From: Gammaproteobacteria bacterium | GTDB lineage: Bacteria > Pseudomonadota > Gammaproteobacteria > Competibacterales > Competibacteraceae | NCBI GenBank assembly: GCA_024235095.1 | Contig: JACKNC010000001.1 | Span: forward strand, 2,353,501-2,417,500 | Direction of reading: 5' to 3' | DNA length: 64,000 bases | In this document: positions 29,226-39,905 of the stretch, piece by piece | Numbering within the stretch: the stretch's first letter is position 1 | Layout of the letters: each line of letters opens with the position of its first letter | Translations under genes and position numbers: made by a program | Notes under the pieces: generated by a model | The model's database searches: none | Seen by the model: only the letters and a program-made list of their open reading frames with translations | Told to the model about the DNA's origin: nothing

Positions 29226-31373
29226 ATGAAACCTCCTACTCTCCCTCTCAGCGACCTGCGTGGCGGACTGATCGCCGCCGCTGTCGTTTTGCCGCAGGCG
29301 ACTGCTTTCGGAGTCACGGTATTCGCCCCCTACCTTGGGACCGCCCCTGGAGCGTTGGCCGGTTTGGCTGGGGCGATTGGATTGCTGTTAATCTCCGGCG
29401 GGGCGGGTGGAACGATTGGCTTGATTAGCGGCCCTACCGGCGCCAGCATGGCGCTGCTCAGTAGCACGGCTGTGCTTCTCACCGCCGCTGGCGTCCCACC
29501 CGGAGTGATCGCGCCTGCCCTGTTCACCATCACCGTGCTGGCCGGTCTGTTTCAGTTAATGATCGCCTTCGCCGGGGGCGGGCGGCTGATGAAATTCATT
29601 CCCTACCCGGTATTCGCCGGTCTCGCCACCGGCATCGGCCTGTTGCTCATCAAATCCCAGATCAAACCCTGGCTTGGCATTAGTTACAGCGGCCTGTGGA
29701 TGCGCTGGTATTGGCTACCCATGGTCACCACTGTGGTCGCCTTCTGCGCCGTTCGTTACGCGCCGCGCTTCATGCCGAACATTCCCGGACCCTTGATCGG
29801 CCTGATCGGCGGTACGCTATTTTATCAATGTATTCTTTATCTTACCAATCCCCCTTCCGTTCCGTCCCATTGGGTGATCGGCGCACTGCCCCGCTGGTCG
29901 GATTTTGACCTGGCGCTCGATCAATTCACCGTCTGGTCTTCCCTGCCCTGGTCTCTGATCCTGCATGCGGCTTTCACCTTGGCGGTGCTCTCCTCCCTGA
30001 ACACCTTGTTGACCGCAGTGATCGCTGACACCACCACCGGCCAGCGCCACAATGCCCGCCGCGAATTGCTGGCGCAGAGTATCGGGCAGATGGTTGTTGG
30101 TTTGATCGGTGGCCTGGCCGGCGCAGCCAGCGTGGGCGGCACTACTACGGCGGTTCAGGCCGGCGCTCGCCGCTGGGCGGCGCTGACCGCGGGCGTCTTT
30201 TTGCTCCTCCTTTTGCTGTTCGCCGGCTCCGCTGGTGAATGGCTGCCAACCAGCGCACTGGCCGGCATTATCATCGCTTCCGCCTTGAATCTTATGGAAA
30301 AAGACATCATCGCCTGGGCGCAACAGCGACGAACCCGACTGGATGCGGCGGTTGCACTGCTGGTCACCATTGTCACTTTCGCTCAGGATTTGATGATCGC
30401 GGTGTTAGTCGGTCTGAGTATTGCCATCCTGCTCTTCATCCGCAGTCAGAGTCGCCTGCCGGTCATCCAGCGCCGGCTGACTGCTCTCGAACGGCCCTCG
30501 GTGCGGCAACGACCTGCGGATCAAGTGGAATGGCTGGCTCATCATGGTGACCGGATCGTACTGTATCATTTAAGCGGCGTTCTATTCTTCGCCAAGACCG
30601 ATCAATTGTTCGAGGAAATGTTGCCCGATCTCGACCGGCGGTCCTGGGTCATCCTGCATCTGCGCCGAGTCATTCAGATCGATCTGTCCAGTGTGCGGTT
30701 GTTGCAACAGATTGCCGCGCGACTGGAAGCGCATCGCGGGGAATTGCTGTTTTGCGAAGTCCCTGAGCAACTGGGCCTGGGCCGGGATGTGGAGCGCACC
30801 CTGCGCCGTCTCACCTTGCGCCCAGGACGACTCAATGTCCGCACCTTCGCCGGGGCCGATCAGGCGTTGGAATACGCTGAGAATGCCCTGCTCAAAGCGC
30901 TGAATATTGACACCACCGCTCTGGACAAGGACATTACCTTGGCGGAGCTTGATCTGTGCCGTGATATGAAACCTATGGAATTGGCAGAGTTCGCCTCGGT
31001 GCTTCGCCCGCTGACCCTGGAAGCCGGCGAGCGGTTGTTCGACGCCAACCAAACAGGATCGGATCTGTATCTGGTGCTTCGCGGCCGGATTGACATCCGG
31101 CTGCATGTCGCTGATGAACGATACAAACGCCTGGCGGTTTATGGGCCGGGTACTGTGTTTGGCGAAATCGCCTTCCTCGATCCTGGTCCGCGCGCCGCCG
31201 AGGCCATCGCTATCCGCCGTAGTGAGCTGTGGGTATTGAGTCGGGCGGATTTTGACCGGCTGCGAGCGATTTATCCTGATGCCGCCATTGCGCTGCTCCT
31301 GGCGTTGGGCCGCTTGCAAAGCCGGGCGCTGCGCTGGAGCGCCCGGGAAATCAAGCGTCTGATTCAGTGGTAG
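29226..31373 (+). CDS. SulP-family anion transporter with STAS and cyclic-nucleotide-binding domains
   Basis: The 715-residue protein starts with about 10-12 membrane helices of the SulP (SLC26) family; the N-terminal region VVLPQATAFGVTVFAPYLG and GLISGPTGASMALL match the transport core. A STAS domain (~425-555; IVLYHLSGVLFFAKTDQLFEEML, VIQIDLSSVRLLQQIA) follows. A cNMP-binding (CAP-effector) fold is at ~590-710, with GSDLYLVLRGRIDIRL and YGPGTVFGEIAFLDPGPRAAEA, the second matching the phosphate-binding cassette. Probable substrates are sulfate, bicarbonate or other anions. The cNMP domain implies control of transport by a cyclic nucleotide. ATG 29226 follows GAGGGC and the start is reasonable. 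It is transcribed alone. Confidence 0.9.
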   Translation: MKPPTLPLSDLRGGLIAAAVVLPQATAFGVTVFAPYLGTAPGALAGLAGAIGLLLISGGAGGTIGLISGPTGASMALLSSTAVLLTAAGVPPGVIAPALFTITVLAGLFQLMIAFAGGGRLMKFIPYPVFAGLATGIGLLLIKSQIKPWLGISYSGLWMRWYWLPMVTTVVAFCAVRYAPRFMPNIPGPLIGLIGGTLFYQCILYLTNPPSVPSHWVIGALPRWSDFDLALDQFTVWSSLPWSLILHAAFTLAVLSSLNTLLTAVIADTTTGQRHNARRELLAQSIGQMVVGLIGGLAGAASVGGTTTAVQAGARRWAALTAGVFLLLLLLFAGSAGEWLPTSALAGIIIASALNLMEKDIIAWAQQRRTRLDAAVALLVTIVTFAQDLMIAVLVGLSIAILLFIRSQSRLPVIQRRLTALERPSVRQRPADQVEWLAHHGDRIVLYHLSGVLFFAKTDQLFEEMLPDLDRRSWVILHLRRVIQIDLSSVRLLQQIAARLEAHRGELLFCEVPEQLGLGRDVERTLRRLTLRPGRLNVRTFAGADQALEYAENALLKALNIDTTALDKDITLAELDLCRDMKPMELAEFASVLRPLTLEAGERLFDANQTGSDLYLVLRGRIDIRLHVADERYKRLAVYGPGTVFGEIAFLDPGPRAAEAIAIRRSELWVLSRADFDRLRAIYPDAAIALLLALGRLQSRALRWSAREIKRLIQW

Positions 31374-31406
31374 AGTCCAGGTTGGGCAGTCCCAACCACG
31401 TTTTCA

Positions 31407-32885
31407 TCACGATGCGGAATACGCGCGGATCGGCAGGTCAAAACCAAATTGTGTTCCCCGATGCAATTTGCTGGCGACCCACAAGGTACTGCCATGCAAT
31501 TCCACAATCCGCTTGGCGATCGCCAAACCCAATCCCAAATGATTGCCGTCATCCTTGGCTTTGCTGGAACCGCGATAAAACCGGTCGAAGATGCGCGGTA
31601 AATCCTCCGGCGCAATGCCCTGTCCGGTATCGGTAATCGCAAAGGTCACGGCCTGGCCGGTACTGCGCAGCTCCAGGGCGACAATTCCCTCTGGCGGCGT
31701 ATGATAGAATGCATTGAGAATGAGGTTGTCCAGCACCCGTTCGAGCAATCCGATATCCGCCTCGACAAACAGCGTCGCCGCCGGCAGACGCACCATAAAG
31801 CGAATCCGATGTTCGCGGGCCGGCAACTGGTATTTCTGCGCGATATCCTGCACCAGTTCGGCGGCGGGAAAGCACTCCCGGCGTGGCTGAATCGCGTGGG
31901 CGTCAAGTTTGGCTAATTCAAACAGGTCGCCCACCAATCGACCCAAGCGTCGCGAATGGCGTAAAGCAGCATCGAGATACAGCACCTGATCAGCGGGCGA
32001 TAAGCGGTCGGCCTTGAGTTGCAAGGTCTCCAGATAGCCGTGCAACGCCGCCAGGGGGGTGCGCAGATCGTGAGAAACATGGTTCACCAACTCACGCCGC
32101 AGCGTATCCCGCTCTTCGAGATGGGCAATCAGGGTCCGCAAGCGCCGCGCCATCCGGTCGAAATACGCGCCCAGTTGTTCGATTTCATCGCCTTGAACGC
32201 CCTGCCCCTGATAGGGTGTGTAAACGGTAAAATCGCTTCCCTGAAAATCGTTGACCCGGATTGCCAGACGCCGTAACCGGCGGGTCAGGACGTGAAACAG
32301 CAGCAACCCGATCAACAATCCCGTCAGTAAGCTGCCCGCCAGCACCCAACCGCTGAGCTGCAACAGCAAGCTGTCCTGGTAGATGCGCTCGAAAGATTCA
32401 TACATCTGCCCGCGCAGCACCACGTACAGATAACCGTCAGCGCCTTCCGTCGCGGGGACGGGCGTTACCGAAAAACTCTTGCGGGCGTCATGACTGCGCG
32501 GGTCATCGCCGAAAATCGGCAAGGCAGCGCCAGCGAGAAACGCCCGGATGGGTTCCAGCGCCACCCGATTGCGCTTGACAACAGACGGCTCCGCCGAATA
32601 AGCCAGGATCCTCCCCTGAGCGTCCAGCAGATAAATCTCGATGCTCGGATTGATCATCATGTACCGCATAAACGTGGCTTTCAGCGCTTTAAGATCGAGT
32701 TGACCGCCGGCGACCAGTCCTTGATCGACGACCAGGTTGCGGGCGAGATCGCGATTAAAACCCTGCTGCGCTTCCTGCAGATAACGCTGGGTCAGGGAAT
32801 GGCTGATCAATCCGTAACTCAAACCGATGGCGGCGAGTAGCGCCGCCAGCGCCAGGGCCAGTTTGCCGTAGAGGGTTTTTAGCAT
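31407..32885 (-). CDS. Membrane sensor histidine kinase
   Basis: A 492-residue kinase: one N-terminal helix (ALALAALLAAIGLSYGLI), a periplasmic sensor of about 150 residues (cache-like, no clear ligand), a second helix (~172-197), HAMP, then HisKA with His in VNHVSHDLRTPLAALHGYLETL and HATPase with N-box NLILNAFYHTPP, DTGQGIAPEDLP and HLGLGLAIAKRI. Its ATG overlaps the regulator's stop by 7 nt, so the pair is co-translated. The stimulus is unknown. Confidence 0.92.
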   Translation of the reverse strand: MLKTLYGKLALALAALLAAIGLSYGLISHSLTQRYLQEAQQGFNRDLARNLVVDQGLVAGGQLDLKALKATFMRYMMINPSIEIYLLDAQGRILAYSAEPSVVKRNRVALEPIRAFLAGAALPIFGDDPRSHDARKSFSVTPVPATEGADGYLYVVLRGQMYESFERIYQDSLLLQLSGWVLAGSLLTGLLIGLLLFHVLTRRLRRLAIRVNDFQGSDFTVYTPYQGQGVQGDEIEQLGAYFDRMARRLRTLIAHLEERDTLRRELVNHVSHDLRTPLAALHGYLETLQLKADRLSPADQVLYLDAALRHSRRLGRLVGDLFELAKLDAHAIQPRRECFPAAELVQDIAQKYQLPAREHRIRFMVRLPAATLFVEADIGLLERVLDNLILNAFYHTPPEGIVALELRSTGQAVTFAITDTGQGIAPEDLPRIFDRFYRGSSKAKDDGNHLGLGLAIAKRIVELHGSTLWVASKLHRGTQFGFDLPIRAYSAS

Positions 32886-33619
32886 GATTCGGCGAATTTG
32901 TAGCCTACGCCCCAGACGGTGAGGAGGTAGCGGGGTTCCGCCGGATTAGGCTCCAGTTTGGCGCGCAGGCGGTTGATATGCGAATTGACCGTGTGTTCAT
33001 AACCCTCGTGGCCATAACCCCAAACCTGATCGAGGAGTTGGCCGCGGCTGAATACTCGTCCTGGATGACGAGCGAAGTGCAACAACAGGTCAAATTCCTT
33101 GGCGGTCAGCGACAGCTCCTGACCGGCGAGGGTAACCCGGCGCTTGTCGGTTTCAATCATCAGCGGGCCACGAGTAATACATTCACTATCCGACGATGGA
33201 CTTTGGCGACCGCCCAAAGCCTCAGCCCGCCGCAACAACGCCTTCACCCGCGCCAGCAACTCCGGGAAGCTGAACGGTTTGGTCAGATAATCGTCCGCGC
33301 CCAGTTCCAGACCCACTACCCGGTCGATTTCCGACGATTTGGCGGTCAACATCAAAATCGGCACGTAGTCGTTGCCCGTACGCAGCTTTTGGCAAACCGC
33401 CAATCCATCCAGATCCGGCAACATCAGATCCAGAATCACCAGGTCGTAACGCTGGCGGGCGTAATGGATCAGGGCATCCTGTCCGCAAACGGCAATATCC
33501 GCCTCGCAGTGGATGTCCTGGAGATGTAGCTTGACCAGCGCGGCGATGTCGCGGTCATCCTCAACCAGAAGTGCTTTGCGCGCCATCGGGTTTAACTCTG
33601 CTTCAATGTTGGTCCACAT
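32879..33619 (-). CDS. OmpR/PhoB-family response regulator
   Basis: The receiver carries LLVEDDRDIAALVK, the acceptor Asp in LVILDLMLPDLDGLAV and Lys in DYLTKPFSFPELLARV. The C-terminal winged helix is seen in RGPLMIETDKRRVTLAGQELSLTAKEFDLLLHFARHPGRVFSRGQLLDQVWGYG and VNSHINRLRAKLE. ATG 33619 (MWTNIEAELNP...) is preferred because GGAGG stands 8 nt before it; MARKALLVEDD at 33586 would be the canonical length. It is first in the operon with the kinase above. Direct repeats at 33682-33714 may be its own binding site. Confidence 0.92.
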   Translation of the reverse strand: MWTNIEAELNPMARKALLVEDDRDIAALVKLHLQDIHCEADIAVCGQDALIHYARQRYDLVILDLMLPDLDGLAVCQKLRTGNDYVPILMLTAKSSEIDRVVGLELGADDYLTKPFSFPELLARVKALLRRAEALGGRQSPSSDSECITRGPLMIETDKRRVTLAGQELSLTAKEFDLLLHFARHPGRVFSRGQLLDQVWGYGHEGYEHTVNSHINRLRAKLEPNPAEPRYLLTVWGVGYKFAESC

Positions 33620-33681
33620 GCAATTGTCCTCCGCCGCCAATCGGTGTCCGATAGACCATGATCCGCCGCGGAGGCCGCGCT

Positions 33682-33714
33682 TTCATCACGAATTCATCAC
33701 GATTCACTCATCGG
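33682..33714. promoter_or_regulatory. Candidate OmpR-type operator (11-bp direct repeats)
   Basis: TTCATCACGAA (33682-33692) is followed at once by TTCATCACGAT (33693-33703) and then a poorer TTCACTCATCG. OmpR/PhoB-family dimers commonly bind direct repeats spaced by one helical turn. The site lies ~63-95 nt upstream of the regulator start, between it and divergent maeA, and could serve either. Confidence 0.5.
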
Positions 33715-33875
33715 TTCGTCAGTCAGGCAGCTACATTACTTGTTCCAGGCCCAGGGCGTCCACCCATTCGCCAAAGCTATTTGACCCTGCCGTTTTTAAA
33801 TGCCATATTGCGCCGCCTCATTAACGAGATCGTTCCTATCCAACCTGTCTCAAGCAGCTCCGCAGAAATCGCCCG

Positions 33876-35636
33876 ATGAAACGAGAACCGATCAGTCCCT
33901 ATTTTGACATCAAGCAGGACGCCGAAGGCCGTGAATACATGGAAGTTTACCTGGAAGGGATCGCCCTGCTGCGGCTGGTGCTGAGCAACAAGGGTACGGC
34001 CTTTACCGAAGACGAGCGGGTCGCGTTGGGGCTGGACGGTCTGCTGCCGCCCCAGGTCAACACGCTGGAACAGCAGGTTGCTCGCGTCTATCGCGGCTTT
34101 CTGCGCGAACCGGACCCAATCGCCAAGTATCAGTACCTGCGCGCCTTGCAGGAGCGCGCCGAAACCCTGTTCTACGCCTTGCTGGAACAGCATCTGGAAG
34201 AGATGATGCCGATCATCTACACCCCGACTGTGGGTCAGGCGGTGCAGCAATTCAGCCATCTTTATCAGAACCCGCGCGGACTGTCGTTCTCACCGCTGAA
34301 CATTGATCGTGCCGCTCGGGTGGTCGAGAACTTTCCCTGGAACGACGTGCGCATGATTGTTGCTACCGATTCCTCGGCGATTCTTGGCATTGGCGATCAG
34401 GGTTATGGCGGACTGGCCATCGCCATCGGCAAGCTGGCCATCTATAGCATCGGCGGTGGCGTCAATCCGTTGCACACTATGCCCGTCAAGCTGGATGTCG
34501 GCACCGACCGGCTGGAACTGTTGAACGACGAATTCTATCTCGGTGTCCGCCAGCGGCGCTTGCGCGGGGAGCGGTATCTGACGTTTCTGGACAAGTTTGT
34601 CAAGGCCATTCATGCGCGCTGGCCACGCGCCATCATCCAGTGGGAAGATTTGGCCAAGGAGGTCGCCTTTACTGTTCTGGAGCGCTATCGCAAGCAAATT
34701 CCTTCCTTTAACGACGATATTCAAGGCACCGGCGCAGTGGCGCTGGCCGGCCTGTTATCCGCCAGCCGACTGAAGGGAGAGTCGCTGCGCGATCAGCGCA
34801 TCGTGATTCACGGCGCCGGCGCCGGCGGTGCGGGGGTTGCCTGGGCCATCACCCAGGGACTCATCCGCGAAGGCTTGAGTCAGGAGGAAGCCCGCGATCG
34901 GGTGTGTGTGATCGATTCGCGTGGTCTGCTGGTGGAGGGGCGCGCAGTGGAAGCTTACAAGCATTACTATCTGCAACCCCACGAAAAAATCGCCGGCTGG
35001 TCGATAGTCAATGAAATTCCCACTCTGATGGAGACGATTGAGCACACCAAAGCCACTGCCCTGTTGGGTTTGAGCGGCCAGACCGGTTCGTTCAATCATC
35101 CGATTGTGCAGACTATGGCGCGTAACACTGCCCGCCCCATTATCTTTCCGCTGTCTAATCCCACATCGGCCTGCGAAGCGTTGCCACAGGATATCCTGGA
35201 ATGGAGCGAAGGCCGGGCCATCGTCGCCACCGGTAGTCCATTCCCCGATGTCGTCCGCGACGGTCAAACGCATCACATCGGCCAGGGCAACAACGCCTTC
35301 ATCTTTCCCGGTCTGGGTTTAGGCGCCATTCTGGCCGAATGCCGGGAGATCACGGACAGCATGGTGCTGGAAGCCGCCTATGCGCTGGCCGACTACACCG
35401 CTGCCGCGCACTTGCGGGCCGGCAGGGTCTATCCGCCGGTGGGGGAATTGCGGGAGGTCAGCATCCGGGTCGGCGTGCGAGTCATCGAGCAGGCGTTGCG
35501 CGAGGGTGTTGCCGAAAAGACTGATCTGGCGGGACGCGATCTCGATGCTTACCTGCGCTCGCGCTTCTGGAAACCACGCTATCTACCCATCGTGCGTGGC
35601 GATCATACCGCGATGATTGATCATCCTGGTTATTAA
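33876..35636 (+). CDS. maeA: NAD-dependent malic enzyme
   Basis: The enzyme decarboxylates malate to pyruvate with NAD. The 586-residue length and MEVYLEGIALLRLVLSNKGTAFTEDER-type N-terminus match the large bacterial MaeA type. The active-site Tyr lies in MPIIYTPTVGQAVQQFSH, metal and substrate residues in QWEDLAKEVAFTVLERY and FNDDIQGTGAVALAG, and the NAD loop in VIHGAGAGGAGVAWAI. It is divergent from the OmpR-type regulator and is followed by a hairpin that can end transcription from both sides. Confidence 0.95.
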   Translation: MKREPISPYFDIKQDAEGREYMEVYLEGIALLRLVLSNKGTAFTEDERVALGLDGLLPPQVNTLEQQVARVYRGFLREPDPIAKYQYLRALQERAETLFYALLEQHLEEMMPIIYTPTVGQAVQQFSHLYQNPRGLSFSPLNIDRAARVVENFPWNDVRMIVATDSSAILGIGDQGYGGLAIAIGKLAIYSIGGGVNPLHTMPVKLDVGTDRLELLNDEFYLGVRQRRLRGERYLTFLDKFVKAIHARWPRAIIQWEDLAKEVAFTVLERYRKQIPSFNDDIQGTGAVALAGLLSASRLKGESLRDQRIVIHGAGAGGAGVAWAITQGLIREGLSQEEARDRVCVIDSRGLLVEGRAVEAYKHYYLQPHEKIAGWSIVNEIPTLMETIEHTKATALLGLSGQTGSFNHPIVQTMARNTARPIIFPLSNPTSACEALPQDILEWSEGRAIVATGSPFPDVVRDGQTHHIGQGNNAFIFPGLGLGAILAECREITDSMVLEAAYALADYTAAAHLRAGRVYPPVGELREVSIRVGVRVIEQALREGVAEKTDLAGRDLDAYLRSRFWKPRYLPIVRGDHTAMIDHPGY

Positions 35637-35652
35637 CGTCTCTCTTCCCCAG

Positions 35653-35678
35653 CCTCTCTCCCGCAAGCGGGCGAGAGG
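35653..35678. terminator. Hairpin between convergent maeA and PEGA genes
   Basis: CCTCTC-T-CCCGC (35653-35664) pairs with GCGGG-C-GAGAGG (35667-35678) around AA, with one mismatch. It lies 17 nt after maeA and 13 nt from the PEGA-gene stop, and so can act as a two-way terminator, though no T-run is present. The sequence type is also a common dispersed palindrome. Confidence 0.55.
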
Positions 35679-35690
35679 AGGGCAACCTCC

Positions 35691-37880
35691 TTATTCCACC
35701 GACACATCGAAGCCGGATCGTTCGATCTGACTGCGGGTCACCAGCGGAATCGAGCTTTCATACGTCCGCCGCAGCCGCCGGCTGACGCGCGCCTGTAATT
35801 GCGCCGATCCTGACGCCGCATTGCGCACCACAAAACTTAAGGTGATTCCCGTAGTACGATAGGCCTGCATCGCCGCATTCAACAAGCTGTCGCGGTTAAC
35901 CGTCTGACCCATGTAGCGGTTCAACACCCGTTGCACTTCGTTGCGATCAACACCGGTGATTGAACCGTCAATCTGAATCGAGCCAATTCGCCAGGCGCCT
36001 GCTTGCGAAGGCGGGGCAGGCGCTGGAGTGGGAGGGGTTGGCGGAGCCGCTGTGGCAATCCGCTCCAGACTGATCGACTCGGTCACATCGCGATTGGCAA
36101 TTCGCACCGAGACCTGTTTCGTTTCGTAGCCGCTCCGGCTGACCTCCACCGTGTACTCGCCTGGCGGCAGGCGCACCCCTGGGCGGTAGGTAAACGAGGA
36201 GTTGACCAACCGCACGCGCGCCCGAGACGGATCGGTGCGCACGGTCAACCGATAGGTGGCTGGTTCGGGCGGTTGAACCGGCGCGACCGGTTCCGGTTCC
36301 TTAATCAGCGTTACCGGTGCGATCACGTCAGCATTGGCAATGCGCACGGTCAACCGCTGGGTTTGATAACCGGAGCGGGAAACCTCTACCGTGTAGCTAC
36401 CCGGCTCTAATGCGATGCCGGGTTGATAACGAGGTTTAATTCCCAGTAACCGAACCTGAGCGTCAGCGGGATCAGTTCGCAGCGTGAGCCGGTAGGATGG
36501 CGGCGGTTCTGGTTCAGGCGTCTTGACCAGCGTCACCGGCATCGTCACATCTGCATTCACGATGCGCACCGTAAGCACCTGGGTTTCATAGCCCGATCGG
36601 GAAACCTCCACCGTATAATTGCCGGATTCCAACTGAATACCCGGTTCATAGCGAGGTCTGATATTCAGTATGCGAATTTGCGCATTGGACGGATTGGGAC
36701 GAACAGTCAGCCGATAGAGCGTCGGTTTCTCCGGTTCAGGCAATTTTACGAGCTTCACCGGCATGGTCACATCGCTATTAATGATCTTGACCGGCGCCTT
36801 CGAAGGTTCGTAGCCGTCCGCGCTGACCTCCACCGTGTATTCGCCAGGCGGCAGCTCCATGCCGGGTTGATAGGGGGTCTTTACATTCAGCAACCGAATC
36901 GTTGCTTGAGCAGGATCGGTCTGCACGGTCAGATGATACTGTTCTGGCGGTGGCGGTGGCGGTTGTTTTTCCAGCTTCACCGGCACAGTCAGATCACTAT
37001 CAGCAATCCGTACGGGCACTTTGCGCGAGACGTAGCCTTCACGCGCAACTTCGATCTCATAATTGCCCGGCGCCAGTGGCATTCCTGGTTGATAAGCGCC
37101 TGAAACACCCAACAACCGAACTGTCGCGTCCGCCGGTTCCGGGCGAATTGTTAAACCATGCCTGGTTTTTTCCAGTTCGACATCGATTGCTACGTCACGA
37201 TCCTCAATCCTGACGCTTTTCCGGCTTGCGGCATACCCGGTCTGGCCGATTTCAATTTCATAATTTCCCGGTGGCAACCGCACACCGGGCTGATAGGGAA
37301 TTGGACTGTTCAGTAAGCGAACGCTGGCCTCGGCCGGTTGGGTCCTGACCGTTAACCGGTAGGTTTGCGGCGGTTCCGGCGGCGTCGTAATCATCGCCGC
37401 CAGTTCGTTGACCTTGATCTGGATGGTGTCAATATTTCTGCCCTGAATCTGGCCGCTGCGCAACAGGGAAGCCGTTCGGGTATCGATCAGGCGCGCTGTG
37501 ACAGTGATCAAGTCCCCCAGTTTGTTGACTGCGCCGGTGACTACCGCGTCCACGCCATAGCGTCGGCCCAATTCAGCCGCAGTTTTTGGATCGAGCAAAC
37601 CCGTGGAGCCGAGTTCCTGCTGTTTGGCGATCTTGGCCGCCGCCGACAACGCTAACCGGTCCTTGAGGGTGAAACGTCCGGTATTAGCGAGCGCCGACAT
37701 CATCAGGTCGGCAAGGATGGCGCCGGCTTGTTCATGCAGATCGCCCCGCACGCTGAACTCGATCACCGTGGCGGTCATCTTCGCTTCGGGCGTTCCAGAA
37801 GCGGCTTGCGCCAGATGGAACGGTAACCAACCAATTAACATCCATACCAGCATCAGTCCTTTCAACAGGATCTTGCTCAT
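35691..37880 (-). CDS. Periplasmic protein with CsgG/FlgO-like domain, six PEGA repeats and POTRA-like end
   Basis: A 729-residue exported protein. A signal peptide (MSKILLKGLMLVWMLIGWLP..LAQA) is followed by ~33-165 resembling a CsgG/FlgO-type fold (VIEFSVRG...LADLMMSALANTGRF...GVDAVVTGAV..VTARLIDTRT). Six repeats of ~65-75 residues follow, each with YxLTVxxxPxxAxVRLL, YxPGxxLxPGxYxVEVxxxGY and VRIxNxDVTxPVxLxK; the motif PGxYxVEVxxxGY is that of PEGA domains, known as surface binding modules. Proline-rich linkers separate them. The last ~100 residues (RIGSIQIDGSITGVDRNEVQRVLNRYMGQTV) look like a POTRA-type fold. It is third in a leftward operon after two kinase-FGE genes, 9 nt downstream. 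Role is unknown; a periplasmic sensor or scaffold is inferred. Confidence 0.85.
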   Translation of the reverse strand: MSKILLKGLMLVWMLIGWLPFHLAQAASGTPEAKMTATVIEFSVRGDLHEQAGAILADLMMSALANTGRFTLKDRLALSAAAKIAKQQELGSTGLLDPKTAAELGRRYGVDAVVTGAVNKLGDLITVTARLIDTRTASLLRSGQIQGRNIDTIQIKVNELAAMITTPPEPPQTYRLTVRTQPAEASVRLLNSPIPYQPGVRLPPGNYEIEIGQTGYAASRKSVRIEDRDVAIDVELEKTRHGLTIRPEPADATVRLLGVSGAYQPGMPLAPGNYEIEVAREGYVSRKVPVRIADSDLTVPVKLEKQPPPPPPEQYHLTVQTDPAQATIRLLNVKTPYQPGMELPPGEYTVEVSADGYEPSKAPVKIINSDVTMPVKLVKLPEPEKPTLYRLTVRPNPSNAQIRILNIRPRYEPGIQLESGNYTVEVSRSGYETQVLTVRIVNADVTMPVTLVKTPEPEPPPSYRLTLRTDPADAQVRLLGIKPRYQPGIALEPGSYTVEVSRSGYQTQRLTVRIANADVIAPVTLIKEPEPVAPVQPPEPATYRLTVRTDPSRARVRLVNSSFTYRPGVRLPPGEYTVEVSRSGYETKQVSVRIANRDVTESISLERIATAAPPTPPTPAPAPPSQAGAWRIGSIQIDGSITGVDRNEVQRVLNRYMGQTVNRDSLLNAAMQAYRTTGITLSFVVRNAASGSAQLQARVSRRLRRTYESSIPLVTRSQIERSGFDVSVE

Positions 37881-37889
37881 GGCGCTTCC

Positions 37890-39893
<2,004 letters not shown>

Positions 39894-39905
39894 GACGCAA
39901 ACCAC

